64,000 bases of DNA from Actinomadura rubrisoli (GCF_004349215.1 NZ_SMKU01000004.1:1-64000), one strand, 5' to 3'; shown: positions 32,025-41,080, numbered from the stretch's first letter. Translations and numbers: made by a program. Notes: generated from the sequence alone by a model not told the origin.

Positions 32025-32447
32025 CCCATAGCCATCTACGACACAGCCAACCAAACTGACAATTTACTTGCAAGCCTCCCGATGGAGTCAAGAGCAACCT
32101 CCTTCAGAGGCGGCCCGGGAAGGTGGAGCGGACAGCCCTAAAATATCGGCGAGGTCGACACTAAAATCGAAACCGTCCTGAACACCAGCAATGCGCGGTA
32201 ATCGAACCGGTTCCAACAGCCCGGACACCCTCGGTTGCACTTCACGATCCCGTGATGCTTGATGAAGTCGTTCTTCCATGGACGCCGGGGATGCCGAAGC
32301 TGTCCGACAACCCACGAAGTCCCCGATCACACAAGCGGCCGTTCTGAGAGGGTGTCTTGTGATGGATTGCCCTTGCGTGGGCTGTGGTTCGGTGAGGATC
32401 TGGTAGCGCGGGGTTGACGTCGATAGCGGGTGGGCTGGACTGGCGGC

Positions 32448-33302
32448 ATGGCCGAGCGCAAGCCCTACCCCAGCGATCTGTCCGATGAGCAGTGGGCGCT
32501 GCTGGAGCCGATCATCACCGCATGGAAGGCGCGGCACCGCTCGGTCAGCGGGCACCAGGGCCGGTATGTGATGCGGGAGATCATCAACGCGATCCTGTAC
32601 CAGGAGCGCACCGGCTGCCAGTGGCGCTATCTGCCGCACGACCTGCCTGCGCACACCGCGGTGGAGTACTACTTCTACCGCCGGCGTGATGACGGCACCG
32701 ACCAGACCGTCCACGACCTGCTGCGCTGCCAGGTCCGCGAGCGGGCCGGGCGGCGCGAGGACCCCAGCGCGGTGAGCATGGACACCCAGACCGTGCACGC
32801 CGCGGCCACCGTTCCGGCCGACACCACCGGGCTGGATCCGGGCAAGAGGTCCCGGGGCCGCAAACGTGGCCTGGCCACCGACGTGCTGAGACTGGTGATC
32901 GCGGTGGCGGTGACCGCCGCCAACGTCCACGACAACGCCATAGGCACCCGGCTGCTGGACAGGGTCGTCCTGGACAACCCCTCGGTGCGCACCGCATGGG
33001 TAGACGCAGGGTTCAAGAACGCCGTGGCCGACCACGGCGCCGCGCTGGGCATCACCGTCCGGGTGGTGCACCGCGATCCCGCGACGCCGGGGTTCACGCC
33101 GCTGCCCAAACGATGGATCGCCGAGAAGGTCAACGGCACGCTGATGTGGCACCGGCGGCTGGTCCGCGACTACGAGCGCTCGGTGGCCAGTTCCGAATGG
33201 CGCGTCTACTGGGCGATGACGGCCAACATGACCCGGCGCCTGACCGGCACCCGCACCCCCACCTGGCGCACCCCCACCGCGTCCACCGGGTCGGCGGCGT
33301 GA
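32448..33302 (+). CDS. IS5-family transposase
   Basis: A 284-residue DDE transposase with the N-terminal YPSDLSDEQWALLEPII domain typical of IS5-group (IS112/IS1031-like) elements. First Asp in SMDTQTV, second in AWVDAGFKN, and the catalytic Glu in the YERSVASSEWRVYW segment. The frame is intact. The 3' end overlaps a downstream ORF (GTGA), unusual for this family. Confidence 0.93.
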   Translation: MAERKPYPSDLSDEQWALLEPIITAWKARHRSVSGHQGRYVMREIINAILYQERTGCQWRYLPHDLPAHTAVEYYFYRRRDDGTDQTVHDLLRCQVRERAGRREDPSAVSMDTQTVHAAATVPADTTGLDPGKRSRGRKRGLATDVLRLVIAVAVTAANVHDNAIGTRLLDRVVLDNPSVRTAWVDAGFKNAVADHGAALGITVRVVHRDPATPGFTPLPKRWIAEKVNGTLMWHRRLVRDYERSVASSEWRVYWAMTANMTRRLTGTRTPTWRTPTASTGSAA

Positions 33303-33724
33303 GGCGGCCCGTGCTGCCCGCCAAGCTGCTGCGGTACCTGGACCAGCAGGAACAGGACACCGGCGAGGAGATCGAACGCATCGACGCCCAGATCACCGAG
33401 CTGACCGCCGGTCACCAAACGGCCCGAGAACGGCTCGACCGGCTGCGCCTGACCCGCCAAACCCTGCTGGAGATCACCGACCCCGAACCCGCCGACCGCT
33501 CAGCCGACCCGACCGCACTGCCGGCCGCCTACCAGGACATCCTGGAGGTGCTCACCGCCGCCGAGCACGGCCTGCACGTCAAGGACGTATGCCGCGCCCT
33601 GCACCTGGGAGAAGAACCCCGCCACACTGAGAACATGCGCACCAAACTCAAGCGCCTGGTCGACCGAGGCATCCTCACCGAACCCAAGCCCGGACTGTTC
33701 ACCATGAACCGCCACGGACCCTAA
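33299..33724 (+). CDS. IS5-borne winged-helix-like passenger protein
   Basis: A 141-residue protein whose GTG overlaps the transposase stop and whose stop codon abuts the right inverted repeat, so it belongs to the element. The first half is a coiled-coil-like helix (LRYLDQQEQDTGEEIERIDA ... RERLDRLRLTRQTLLEI); the second half looks like a winged helix (DILEVLTAAEHGLHVKDVCR ... LVDRGILTEPKPGLF). It may regulate transposition or expression of the element; no characterised relative comes to mind. Confidence 0.75.
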   Translation: MRRPVLPAKLLRYLDQQEQDTGEEIERIDAQITELTAGHQTARERLDRLRLTRQTLLEITDPEPADRSADPTALPAAYQDILEVLTAAEHGLHVKDVCRALHLGEEPRHTENMRTKLKRLVDRGILTEPKPGLFTMNRHGP

Positions 33725-33740
33725 CAAAACTCCCTCTTAG

Positions 33741-35110
33741 TACGACAACGACAGGTTGTGATGTGCGCGTCTCTTGTAGTGACTGATCTGGGCACGCTTC
33801 TGGCTATGTCGTCGCCAGGCCGACCAATGCAGAATGTGGTCGAGGCTGTGGGTGATCGGTGCGGTGATGCGGTTGAACAGCCGGCGTGTCTCGTTCACGC
33901 TTAACGCGATCAAGGGCGGTAGTCCGGCTGGCTCTGAAGCCCCTTTTTAGCGGCTTCGCGGACGATGACGAGGAAAGCTGCGGCAGCCATGGACAAGGTG
34001 ATGTGGCGGTACCACGCTTGATAGCCGCGGACCTGGTAGTGATCGAGCCCGGTCTCGTTCTTCGTGGTCTGGAAGCATTCCTCGATCGCCCACCGACTTC
34101 CGGCCACCCGGACCAGCTCTTCGATCGGGGTGTCGGCGGGCCCGAAACAGATGTAGAAGGCCAGATCGGAAGGATCGATGATGCTGCGGCGAGCCAGCAG
34201 CCAATGACCCCAGCCGCTCCGCCGCAACGGACGGATCTCGGTCGCCGCCCAATCCGACACCCGGAATCCCCGCGCGCCATCACCACAGCTCAGACGCTTC
34301 CACGCCCCGTCCGGCAAGTCCACGACGACCTGGTGGACCCGTATCTTGCTCAACGTCATCGACACCACCATCGCCGACTTGGGTACCGCCACCACGTGCG
34401 AAATGTCGCCGGCCTCCAGCCACAGCCGGAATTTGGTGTCCTGCCCGTATGCCTCATCCGCGGTCACCCACCCGAACGGGACATCACCCAGCACCGCACG
34501 TTCGATCATCTGCTGCGCCAGCGCTGGTCTGGTCGCGAACGCCACCTCATCGGGGACTCCGGCCTCCCGGCAGCGTTCACGGTCACCGGTCCATTCCTTG
34601 GGAAGGTACAACTCCCTGTCTATCAGCGCCCGCCCAGCCGACGACGCATACGCCAGAAACACACCGATCTGAGAGTTCTCGATCCGACCTGCGGTGCCAG
34701 AATACTGACGAGCGACGCCCGCCGATTTCTTCCCTTTCTTCAGGAAACCGGTCTCGTCCACGATCAGCACGCCCTGCTGTGCATCGCCAAGGCATTCGAC
34801 CACGACGTCGCGGACATCGTCGCGGACACCGCAGGTGTCCCACGAATAGAAGTTCAGCAGACGCTGCATGCCCTCCGGGCCGGCCTCGCCCGCGGTCTCC
34901 GCCAGCGTCCACCCGTTCTTGCGCTCGGTCTCGCTCAGCAGTCCCCGCACGTAGGAGACCATACGACGGCGCGCCTCCACCCGCGGGAACCGGCCGGCGA
35001 ACCGACCCACGAACGCCTCGAACCCAGCCGACCACCCCAACGCCACATCCATCATCACACCGTGATAAACGCCGAATCAAACCTTCACGTTACAACCTGT
35101 CGTTGTCGTA
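33741..35110 (-). mobile_element. IS701-family insertion sequence
   Basis: About 1.37 kb with near-perfect terminal inverted repeats: TACGACAACGACAGGTTGT at 33741-33759 and its reverse complement at 35092-35110. The flanking bases CTTAG (33736-33740) and CTAAG (35111-35115) extend the inverted symmetry to 24 bp. The left CTTAG is also the end of the IS5-family element, so the two share their boundary. The transposase is intact, so the copy is probably recent. Confidence 0.93.
33910..35058 (-). CDS. IS701-family transposase
   Basis: A 382-residue transposase. It shows LNFYSWDTCGVRDDVRD, the first catalytic Asp in LIVDETGFLKKGKKSAGVAR, the second in WVTADEAYGQDTKFRLWLE, and the Glu region RWAIEECFQTTKNETGLDHY with YRHITLSMAAAAFLV. 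Full family length and no internal stop, hence probably active. It is encoded on the minus strand inside perfect terminal repeats. Confidence 0.95.
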   Translation of the reverse strand: MMMDVALGWSAGFEAFVGRFAGRFPRVEARRRMVSYVRGLLSETERKNGWTLAETAGEAGPEGMQRLLNFYSWDTCGVRDDVRDVVVECLGDAQQGVLIVDETGFLKKGKKSAGVARQYSGTAGRIENSQIGVFLAYASSAGRALIDRELYLPKEWTGDRERCREAGVPDEVAFATRPALAQQMIERAVLGDVPFGWVTADEAYGQDTKFRLWLEAGDISHVVAVPKSAMVVSMTLSKIRVHQVVVDLPDGAWKRLSCGDGARGFRVSDWAATEIRPLRRSGWGHWLLARRSIIDPSDLAFYICFGPADTPIEELVRVAGSRWAIEECFQTTKNETGLDHYQVRGYQAWYRHITLSMAAAAFLVIVREAAKKGLQSQPDYRP

Positions 35111-35431
35111 CTAAGGCTGATCGCATCGGCGAGCCTTCTGCTCGCGCAGGCTGTGTTTAATGCTCGTGCGGCTGATGTCAAACTCACCGGCCAAGCTGGT
35201 CGCCGTCTCACCACCCTTGTATCGCTGGACGAGTTGACGGATATCGTTCTCGGAGAGGCGCGTGTCCAAACGGGGGCGGGATGCCCCTCCATCTGGGTTG
35301 GGCTGGCTGCGGACGCTGGCCGACACCTCTACTGAATCAGTCAGGCTCTTCTGGAGGTTCCGGGCCGTGTGTTCAAGATCCAAAAGAAGGTCAGACCGGT
35401 TCAAATACCGAACAACCAGGTCCACCCCCAA
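35111..35431 (-). pseudogene. Helix-turn-helix (resolvase C-terminal-type) protein, 3' end replaced by IS701
   Basis: A 106-residue frame. The N-terminal half is featureless; the second half LSENDIRQLVQRYKGGETAT SLAGEFDISRTSIKHSL is a Hin/resolvase-type HTH. The stop codon TAG is supplied by the CTTAG at the end of the IS701 element, so the natural C-terminus was probably removed by the insertion. It lies directly before the second integrase remnant, and both may come from one old integrative element. Confidence 0.6.
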
Positions 35432-35770
35432 CCCCCAGATCAGCCATCGACGCCGACCCAGGCTTTCACAGGCTGGACACCAGATACGGCGACCGAACCC
35501 GGACCGGCGCAGCCACTACCCCTCCCGGCTGGTGAACACCTGCTGGTGGGGGTTGTGGGCGATCATGCGTTCTTCGGCGGGCTCGGTGAGCGGGGCCGAC
35601 GGCAGGGTGACGATGCCGCTGACCGTGTCGGCCGCGTACCGCGCCGGCAGTTCTTGTGCCCCCTGCTTGGCCGCCGGCCGACGGATCGTGTCCTGGCCGA
35701 AGGCGGGCACGATGTGGGCGTCGAGGTAGTGGTCATGCTTGGCTTGAGTGCTGGGTGGCTTCCCCCCGAC
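35432..35770 (-). pseudogene. Degenerate tyrosine recombinase (integrase), second copy
   Basis: The minus strand reads VPAFGQDTIRRPAAKQGAQE, then HNPHQQVFTSREG, an in-frame TAG, and WLRRSGFGRRIWCPACESLG. The last part is nearly identical at protein level to the remnant beside tRNA-Val (FTSREGRWLRRSGFGRRVW). Shared DNA also includes CAGCCAC.TCCCCTCCCGGC and GGTGAA. The central catalytic region is deleted and a stop interrupts the frame, so it is inactive. Confidence 0.75.
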
Positions 35771-35804
35771 TGCCTGAAGCCCGCGTCCAGGCGAATCAGT
35801 GAGG

Positions 35805-36215
35805 TCAGAGTTCGATCACGGCCGGATAGGCGTCAGGGCGGCCATAGGCCATGACACGCCGCAGTCCATCACGAAGCTGATCTATGGCATCATCCTCGAC
35901 GTTGAGGAATGCCTCGATCTCGCGGTCGTCCAACCCCAGTGCTTCCAGGCCGTCGGCGCTGAACTTGACGCGCAGGACCTTGTCGCGCAGCACGACCTCA
36001 TCAACGACACCGTAGGCGGTCCCCTGGTCGGCTGCGACCACGCAGTGTGTGTCCTGTCTGAGCGCGATGTCCTGCTCGTCGGGCTCGAACAGACCACACA
36101 TGAACAGCAGGCTCATGCCGCTGCCGTCTTCGCCCTCGGCGACGCCCGCCGTCAGGCACTCAAGTTCGGAATCTTCATCCACGCCCACAGCCTGGGCAGC
36201 GAATCTGATCGTCAT
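35805..36215 (-). CDS. Imm10-family immunity protein
   Basis: A 136-residue acidic protein: MTIRFAAQAVGVDEDSELE, EDGSGMSLLFMCGL, EQDIALRQDTHCVV and DGLEALGLDDREIEAFLNV follow the pattern of Imm10-type immunity proteins of polymorphic toxin systems. No toxin gene is adjacent; the WXG100/effector-like module is 3.8 kb away, separated by the two insertion sequences. It may be an orphan immunity gene that protects against neighbouring strains, or a leftover of a rearranged module. Confidence 0.72.
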   Translation of the reverse strand: MTIRFAAQAVGVDEDSELECLTAGVAEGEDGSGMSLLFMCGLFEPDEQDIALRQDTHCVVAADQGTAYGVVDEVVLRDKVLRVKFSADGLEALGLDDREIEAFLNVEDDAIDQLRDGLRRVMAYGRPDAYPAVIEL

Positions 36216-36487
36216 GGCGTGCAGCGTAACTAGGGTGCGGCGCGCACTGGGACGAGCGCCGGATTGGGTGGGCGTGGGTCTCCGTCAGATGGTTCGGGCG
36301 CCACACCACTGAGAACGCCGACTCGGCGTGCGGGGTGTGGTCGTCCCGGGCTGGTCGTGGTGTGCGGCCGTCCTTTGTGATCCATGCCTATTTTGTACTG
36401 AGTGCTGCGCGGGGTTGCCGTCACCCATAGCTTCGTGCCGAAGAGTATCGGATCGGCTACGGATGGTTAGTGAAGTGGAGGCTTCGG

Positions 36488-38839
36488 ATGCGGCCGCTCG
36501 GGGATGGGTGGAGTGGATCGGGGCACGTGCTCGCCGAACTCGGCGAGACCAGAGCCGAACGGGACGCTCGGGTCCTGCAGGGGCGGTTCGATGAGTTGCT
36601 GGGGGCCGGGCCGGAAGCGCAGGCCGTGGTGCTGGCTGCCACGGACTGGTGGCAGGCGGCCGGTGTCGGGATCCCGGCGCCTCTGCTTCACCGGCAGGCC
36701 GCTCGGCGGATGGCCACGTTGGCCCCAGGGTGTTCGCTGACGTCACAGGGGTTCGAAGCCGGACTTGCATGGGCGACCGCTGCTCCGTCCCTGCTCGTCG
36801 CGGACGATGCCGGGCGCTATGAGCTTGCCGGCGGCGCGCAGCCCTGGATGTTGCAGCGTCATGAGAGCCTGGTGGACGAGACGGGCCGGGCGGTGACGCC
36901 AATGGCGGCGGTCGCCCTGGCTACCAGGGTTCTGGGCGACTACCACGGGGACCGCGGGGTCGCACGGTCGGCGTTGGTCTACGCCCTCGACGGCGACGAT
37001 GCCGACGCGGCGGCGTTGGCCCGGTGGTATCTCGCCGAGGTCGATCTGGACGATGGCGATCACAGTGCGGCGCGGGCCGCGTTCGAGCAGATCATCAAGG
37101 AGGGCCATCCCGCGACCGCGCCGCGGGCGATGCTCGCCCTGGCCAGGCTGGAGATCGATGCCGGGCGACCGGGGGCCGAGGACCTGTTGCGGCAGGCGAT
37201 CGACTGCCGTCATCGGCTGGCGACGCCTCCCGCCGCACGCCTCCTACGGGACATGTGCATACGGCGCGATGATGAAGCCGGGGCGATCACCGCTGGTCGG
37301 ATCGCCTTCGACTCCGAGGACCCCCTCCTGGCGCCGTTCGATGGGCGTGTCCTGGCGGCCCTGCTGGTGCGATCGGGAGAGCTCGCCACGGCTGAGCGAG
37401 TGCTCCGTCAGGTCATCGATTTGGACGACCTGTTCGAATCCGGGCGCGCGGTCGTTGATCTAGCGCGGATTCTCGTCGAACGCGGTGAGTGCGCCGAAGC
37501 CGAGCGGCGGCTGACCGAGACGCTCGAATGGGATGTCTTGCACCGCGCAGACCTCCAGATCGCCTTGGCCGGGGTGCATCTGGTTCAGGAGGACCTCACC
37601 GCCGCCGAGGAGCTGCTCGACAAGGCGCAGGCGTCTGGCATACCGCCCGGCGCGCAGGAGCTGGCACGGATGAGTGTCATGCAAGCCCATATCGCCATCG
37701 CCCGTGAAGACGACAAGACCGCAGCGGAGATCTACACCAACCTCTTCCGCCACCCGGACCCCGCGACCCGACGGGCCGCGCACGAACTCGCCTTGCACGC
37801 CGGTGACCTTCTGGCGCGCAATGGTCCCTGCTCGATCCCGGGGGCCGCGCCGCTGCTGCGCCATCTGATGATTGAGGCCGACACGCCGGTGCGGGAGTGG
37901 GCCGCCTATGGTGTGGGACGTATCGCCGAGTCCGAAGGCGACACGCGATTGTCCGGCCAGACCTACCGGATCGCGGCCTGCGGCGGCGACCCCGACTACG
38001 CCGTGCGCGCCGCACGCAAGCTCGCCGCGGCCGATCTCACCGAACACGACCGAGCTCTGGATTCCCTGCTGGCGATCCTTGAGGGTGAGGCCGCGGACAC
38101 CGTCGCCGGCGCCATCGCTCCCGCCGGCACGCTGGTTTGGCGCAGCCGGCACCTCGACATCCTCGACCGGACCCGCCTGGTCCGGCGTATTCACGAGGCG
38201 TGCCTGCGCCACATCGAGGCGGGCGGCCCGCATGCCGCCCGTATCGCCCTCAGCCTGGGTGCCCTGCATTTCGAAGTGCTGGGCAGGCCCTCCAGGGCGA
38301 TCGAACCATGGGAGATCGCAGCCGATGGCGATGACGCGGACATCAGGGCGGCCGCCGCCTTCAACCTCGGCCTCGCCCACGCGCGCGTGTCGCACCCCAT
38401 CTCAGCCGTCCAGGCATTTCACCGCGCGATCGCGACCGGGCACTGCGACTTCGCGCCCAAAGCGGCGTACGCGCTCGGACAACTCGCCGCAGAGCTCAAC
38501 GACCTTCCCACCGCCACCGACGCTTACCTGCAAGCGCTGATGAGCGAACACCCCGAAATCGCTCATCGCGCCGCCTTCCACCTCGCCTGTCTGATCCACC
38601 GAGACCAGCCCGACGATGCGGAGGTCGCTCTCCAACAGATCATCGATGCCCCGCAGGCGCCGGCGGACATCACCGGCGCAGCCTACGCCCAACTCGGACG
38701 GGTGTACGCCGAAAACGGCAATCGCAAACTCGCGCGGAGGTTCTGGAACAGGGGAAAACGGCACGCCGACGCCGCCACAGCCGCCGCCTTCGCTAAAGAA
38801 CGAAAGAAGATCGGCCGGGTCACCAGATCGCCCCGCTGA
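36488..38839 (+). CDS. TPR-repeat protein of unknown function
   Basis: A 783-residue cytoplasmic protein built from helical TPR/Sel1-like repeats, for example DYHGDRGVARSALVYALDGD, LARWYLAEVDLDDGDHSAAR, AAFNLGLAHARVSHPISAVQ and YALGQLAAELNDLPTATDAY. No enzyme motif, signal peptide or membrane span is seen. The N-terminal about 110 residues (ELLGAGPEAQAVVLAATDWW) look like a separate helical domain, and the C-terminus is basic. ATG 36488 was chosen because GGAGG lies 6 nt upstream; GTG 36470 is an alternative. TPR arrays mediate protein-protein contacts; the partner is unknown. Confidence 0.85.
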   Translation: MRPLGDGWSGSGHVLAELGETRAERDARVLQGRFDELLGAGPEAQAVVLAATDWWQAAGVGIPAPLLHRQAARRMATLAPGCSLTSQGFEAGLAWATAAPSLLVADDAGRYELAGGAQPWMLQRHESLVDETGRAVTPMAAVALATRVLGDYHGDRGVARSALVYALDGDDADAAALARWYLAEVDLDDGDHSAARAAFEQIIKEGHPATAPRAMLALARLEIDAGRPGAEDLLRQAIDCRHRLATPPAARLLRDMCIRRDDEAGAITAGRIAFDSEDPLLAPFDGRVLAALLVRSGELATAERVLRQVIDLDDLFESGRAVVDLARILVERGECAEAERRLTETLEWDVLHRADLQIALAGVHLVQEDLTAAEELLDKAQASGIPPGAQELARMSVMQAHIAIAREDDKTAAEIYTNLFRHPDPATRRAAHELALHAGDLLARNGPCSIPGAAPLLRHLMIEADTPVREWAAYGVGRIAESEGDTRLSGQTYRIAACGGDPDYAVRAARKLAAADLTEHDRALDSLLAILEGEAADTVAGAIAPAGTLVWRSRHLDILDRTRLVRRIHEACLRHIEAGGPHAARIALSLGALHFEVLGRPSRAIEPWEIAADGDDADIRAAAAFNLGLAHARVSHPISAVQAFHRAIATGHCDFAPKAAYALGQLAAELNDLPTATDAYLQALMSEHPEIAHRAAFHLACLIHRDQPDDAEVALQQIIDAPQAPADITGAAYAQLGRVYAENGNRKLARRFWNRGKRHADAATAAAFAKERKKIGRVTRSPR

Positions 38840-38977
38840 TTTCGCATGCGATCCCAACGGCCGCCGGCGGCACATCCGATTTGTGTCGTCCATCAACCGG
38901 GCCGTTCGGAAGCTGAGCGTTGATGCCCGCTGCGGAGTGGCGCCGATCTGCGGCCGGGATCCCGCCAGCGTGCGAGT

Positions 38978-41080
38978 TCAGCCGCGGGCCAGGATCACGT
39001 TAGCGGCCGTGTGGGCGTGGATGCTCGCGTCGCCGGCGGTATCGGAGAAGGAGGCTACGACGGCGTGGAGGGCCGTGCGAAGCCGTGGGGCCAGTGCGGC
39101 GACGTCCGCGCGGACGGCGGAGAAGTCAAAGACACGACACAGGTCGGGAGCCCCTCCGGGGATGGTGATGGGCATCCGGCGAAGGTGAGTGGTCACGTCG
39201 GTGAAGCCGGCGTCTTCGACCGTCTGGGCGACCATGTCCGGTTCCAGCGTCCACGGTTCGGCGAAACGCGCCGCGGGCTCATCCCCCAGCAGAGCAGCCA
39301 CGGCCTGGTGCAGGGCTTGGAACAGGGGGTTGTCGTCCAGCCCGAGCCAGGTCATCACGCCGAGGCGCCCGCCGGGGCGCAGCGCGCGCCGGATCTCGGC
39401 GAGCGCGGCGGGCCGATCGGGAACGAATTGAAGGACGTGCTGGGCGGTGACGATGTCGAAGGCGGCGTCAGGAACGTCCAGAGGGGCCGCGCCGCTTTCG
39501 ACGTACTCGATCGGCGCGCCTTGGACCGGGGGCTGTTCCGCCGCCAGCGCCAGCATCGCCGAGTTGATGTCGGTACCCACGACCGAGCCTGAAGGACCGG
39601 CATTGGCGGCCATGATCCGTGCGACGGTGCCGGGGCCGGTGCCGATGTCCAGACAATCGGATCCCTCGGCCGGATCGAGCATGCCGGTGAGCAGACACCC
39701 CCAGGGGTGGAACAGGGCCGGGACGAGAACGTCTTGGTACGACCTCACGTGGTCAACATCGGCGGAGGCGAACGTGGCACCCCAGTTCGAGGTGGTCGTG
39801 GACGGCATCACCGGCTCCTTTCCCGTGGTCTGGCGGACGGTCCGCGGGGTTCGCGGGGCGATGGTGCGCAGTTCGCTGCTCAGTACGTCAATGTCGGCCG
39901 GGGTGTTGTAGAGGTAGAACGAGGCCCGCACGGTGGCAGGGACGCCGAATCGCAGGCAGGCGAGTTGCGCGCAATGGTTTCCAGACCGGACGGCGACTCC
40001 GGCCTGGTCGAGCGCGGTGCGCACCCGTTCCACCGGGACGTCGTCGAGAACGAACGAGATGACAGGACCGCGATCGACGGCGCCGGAAGGGCCGACGAGG
40101 CGTGTACCGGGCACCTCGGCCAACTCTTGCAACGCGTATTCGGTGAGAGCACGAGTATGGTCGGTGATGTCGTCCAGCCCGATGTCGCGGAGGTAGCCGA
40201 TGGCGGCCCCCAGGCCCACGGCCTCAGCGATGGGCGGCGTACCCGCTTCGAATTTGTAGGGCGGCGCCGCGAACACCAGATCGTCCATGCTGATCGACTC
40301 GATCGTCGAGCCGCCACTGAGGAACGGCGGCAGCGCCTCCAGCAACTCCGTGCGCCCCCATAGCACGCCTATTCCGGTCGGCCCGCACATCTTGTGGCCT
40401 GAGAAGGCGACGAAGTCGGCACCGAGCGTCCCCACATCGATGCCCACGTGGGGCACCGACTGCGCGGCGTCCACGACCACCAGCGCGCCCACCTGGGCGG
40501 CGCGTTCGGCGATAGGGCCGATCGGGTTGATGGTGCCCAGGCTGTTGGAGGCGTGCCCTACCGCGATGACCTTGGTGCGTGGCGTGATCTGTTCGGCCAG
40601 GCGCGACAGATCGAGCCGGCCCCCATCGGTGATACCGAGATGGCAGAGCCGGGCGCCCGTCCGTTCGGCCAGCAGCCGCCACGGTATGAGGTTGGAATGA
40701 TGTTCCATCTCGGTGACCAGGATCTGGTCACCGGATTCGAGCCGGTACGGGGCGTCCGCCCAGGCCAGCGCGCCCGCCACGATGTTGAGCGCCTCCGTCG
40801 TGTTCTTGGTGAAGACGATTTCGTCGCGTGCGGGGGCCCCGATGAACGCGGCCACGGCATCACGAGAGGCCTCGTACATTTCAGTCGCCCTACGACCCAG
40901 GTCGTAGGCGGCCCGATGGACGTTGGCGTTGTTCCTGGCATAGAAATCCGACATCGCGTCCAGCACCGGCCAGGGCTTGTGGGAGGTGGCCGCGCTGTCC
41001 AAATAGACCAGATCCCGGCCATCCGATGCTGAAGCGGCCAACAGTGGAAAGTCCTTTTTGATCAACTCTGGATCTATCAT
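38978..41080 (-). CDS. SufS-type cysteine desulfurase fused in frame to a SAM methyltransferase
   Basis: One uninterrupted frame of 700 residues. Residues 1-410 are a group II cysteine desulfurase: YLDSAATSHKPWPVLDAM, EMEHHSNLIPW, VVVDAAQSVPHVGIDV, Schiff-base Lys230 in FSGHKMCGPTGIG, and catalytic Cys370 in VRSGNHCAQLACLRFG. Residues 425-700 are a class I methyltransferase: CLDIGTGPGTVARIMAANAG, VVGTDINSAMLALAAE, FDIVTAQHVLQFVPDRP. At the junction an ATG (39808) is preceded by AAAGGAG at good spacing, so the methyltransferase can also be made alone. No SufBCD/SufU genes are near, so a role in sulfur transfer to a small molecule, tRNA or peptide, followed by methylation, is possible. Confidence 0.88.
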   Translation of the reverse strand: MIDPELIKKDFPLLAASASDGRDLVYLDSAATSHKPWPVLDAMSDFYARNNANVHRAAYDLGRRATEMYEASRDAVAAFIGAPARDEIVFTKNTTEALNIVAGALAWADAPYRLESGDQILVTEMEHHSNLIPWRLLAERTGARLCHLGITDGGRLDLSRLAEQITPRTKVIAVGHASNSLGTINPIGPIAERAAQVGALVVVDAAQSVPHVGIDVGTLGADFVAFSGHKMCGPTGIGVLWGRTELLEALPPFLSGGSTIESISMDDLVFAAPPYKFEAGTPPIAEAVGLGAAIGYLRDIGLDDITDHTRALTEYALQELAEVPGTRLVGPSGAVDRGPVISFVLDDVPVERVRTALDQAGVAVRSGNHCAQLACLRFGVPATVRASFYLYNTPADIDVLSSELRTIAPRTPRTVRQTTGKEPVMPSTTTSNWGATFASADVDHVRSYQDVLVPALFHPWGCLLTGMLDPAEGSDCLDIGTGPGTVARIMAANAGPSGSVVGTDINSAMLALAAEQPPVQGAPIEYVESGAAPLDVPDAAFDIVTAQHVLQFVPDRPAALAEIRRALRPGGRLGVMTWLGLDDNPLFQALHQAVAALLGDEPAARFAEPWTLEPDMVAQTVEDAGFTDVTTHLRRMPITIPGGAPDLCRVFDFSAVRADVAALAPRLRTALHAVVASFSDTAGDASIHAHTAANVILARG

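Larger units (their letters stand above)
32344..33740 (+). mobile_element. IS5-family insertion sequence with passenger ORF
   Basis: An approximately 1.4-kb element bounded by imperfect inverted repeats: CTGAGAGGGTGTCTTGT (32344-32360) and, reversed, CTAAGAGGGAGTTTTGT (33724-33740), 14 of 17 matching. It carries an intact transposase and a second ORF ending exactly at the right repeat. The right end touches or overlaps the IS701-family element, so no target duplication can be defined. Confidence 0.85.

Noticed and set aside
35799-36233. 144-residue plus-strand frame opposite Imm10
   Set aside because: The minus-strand reading matches the Imm10 pattern from end to end; the plus frame is its mirror.
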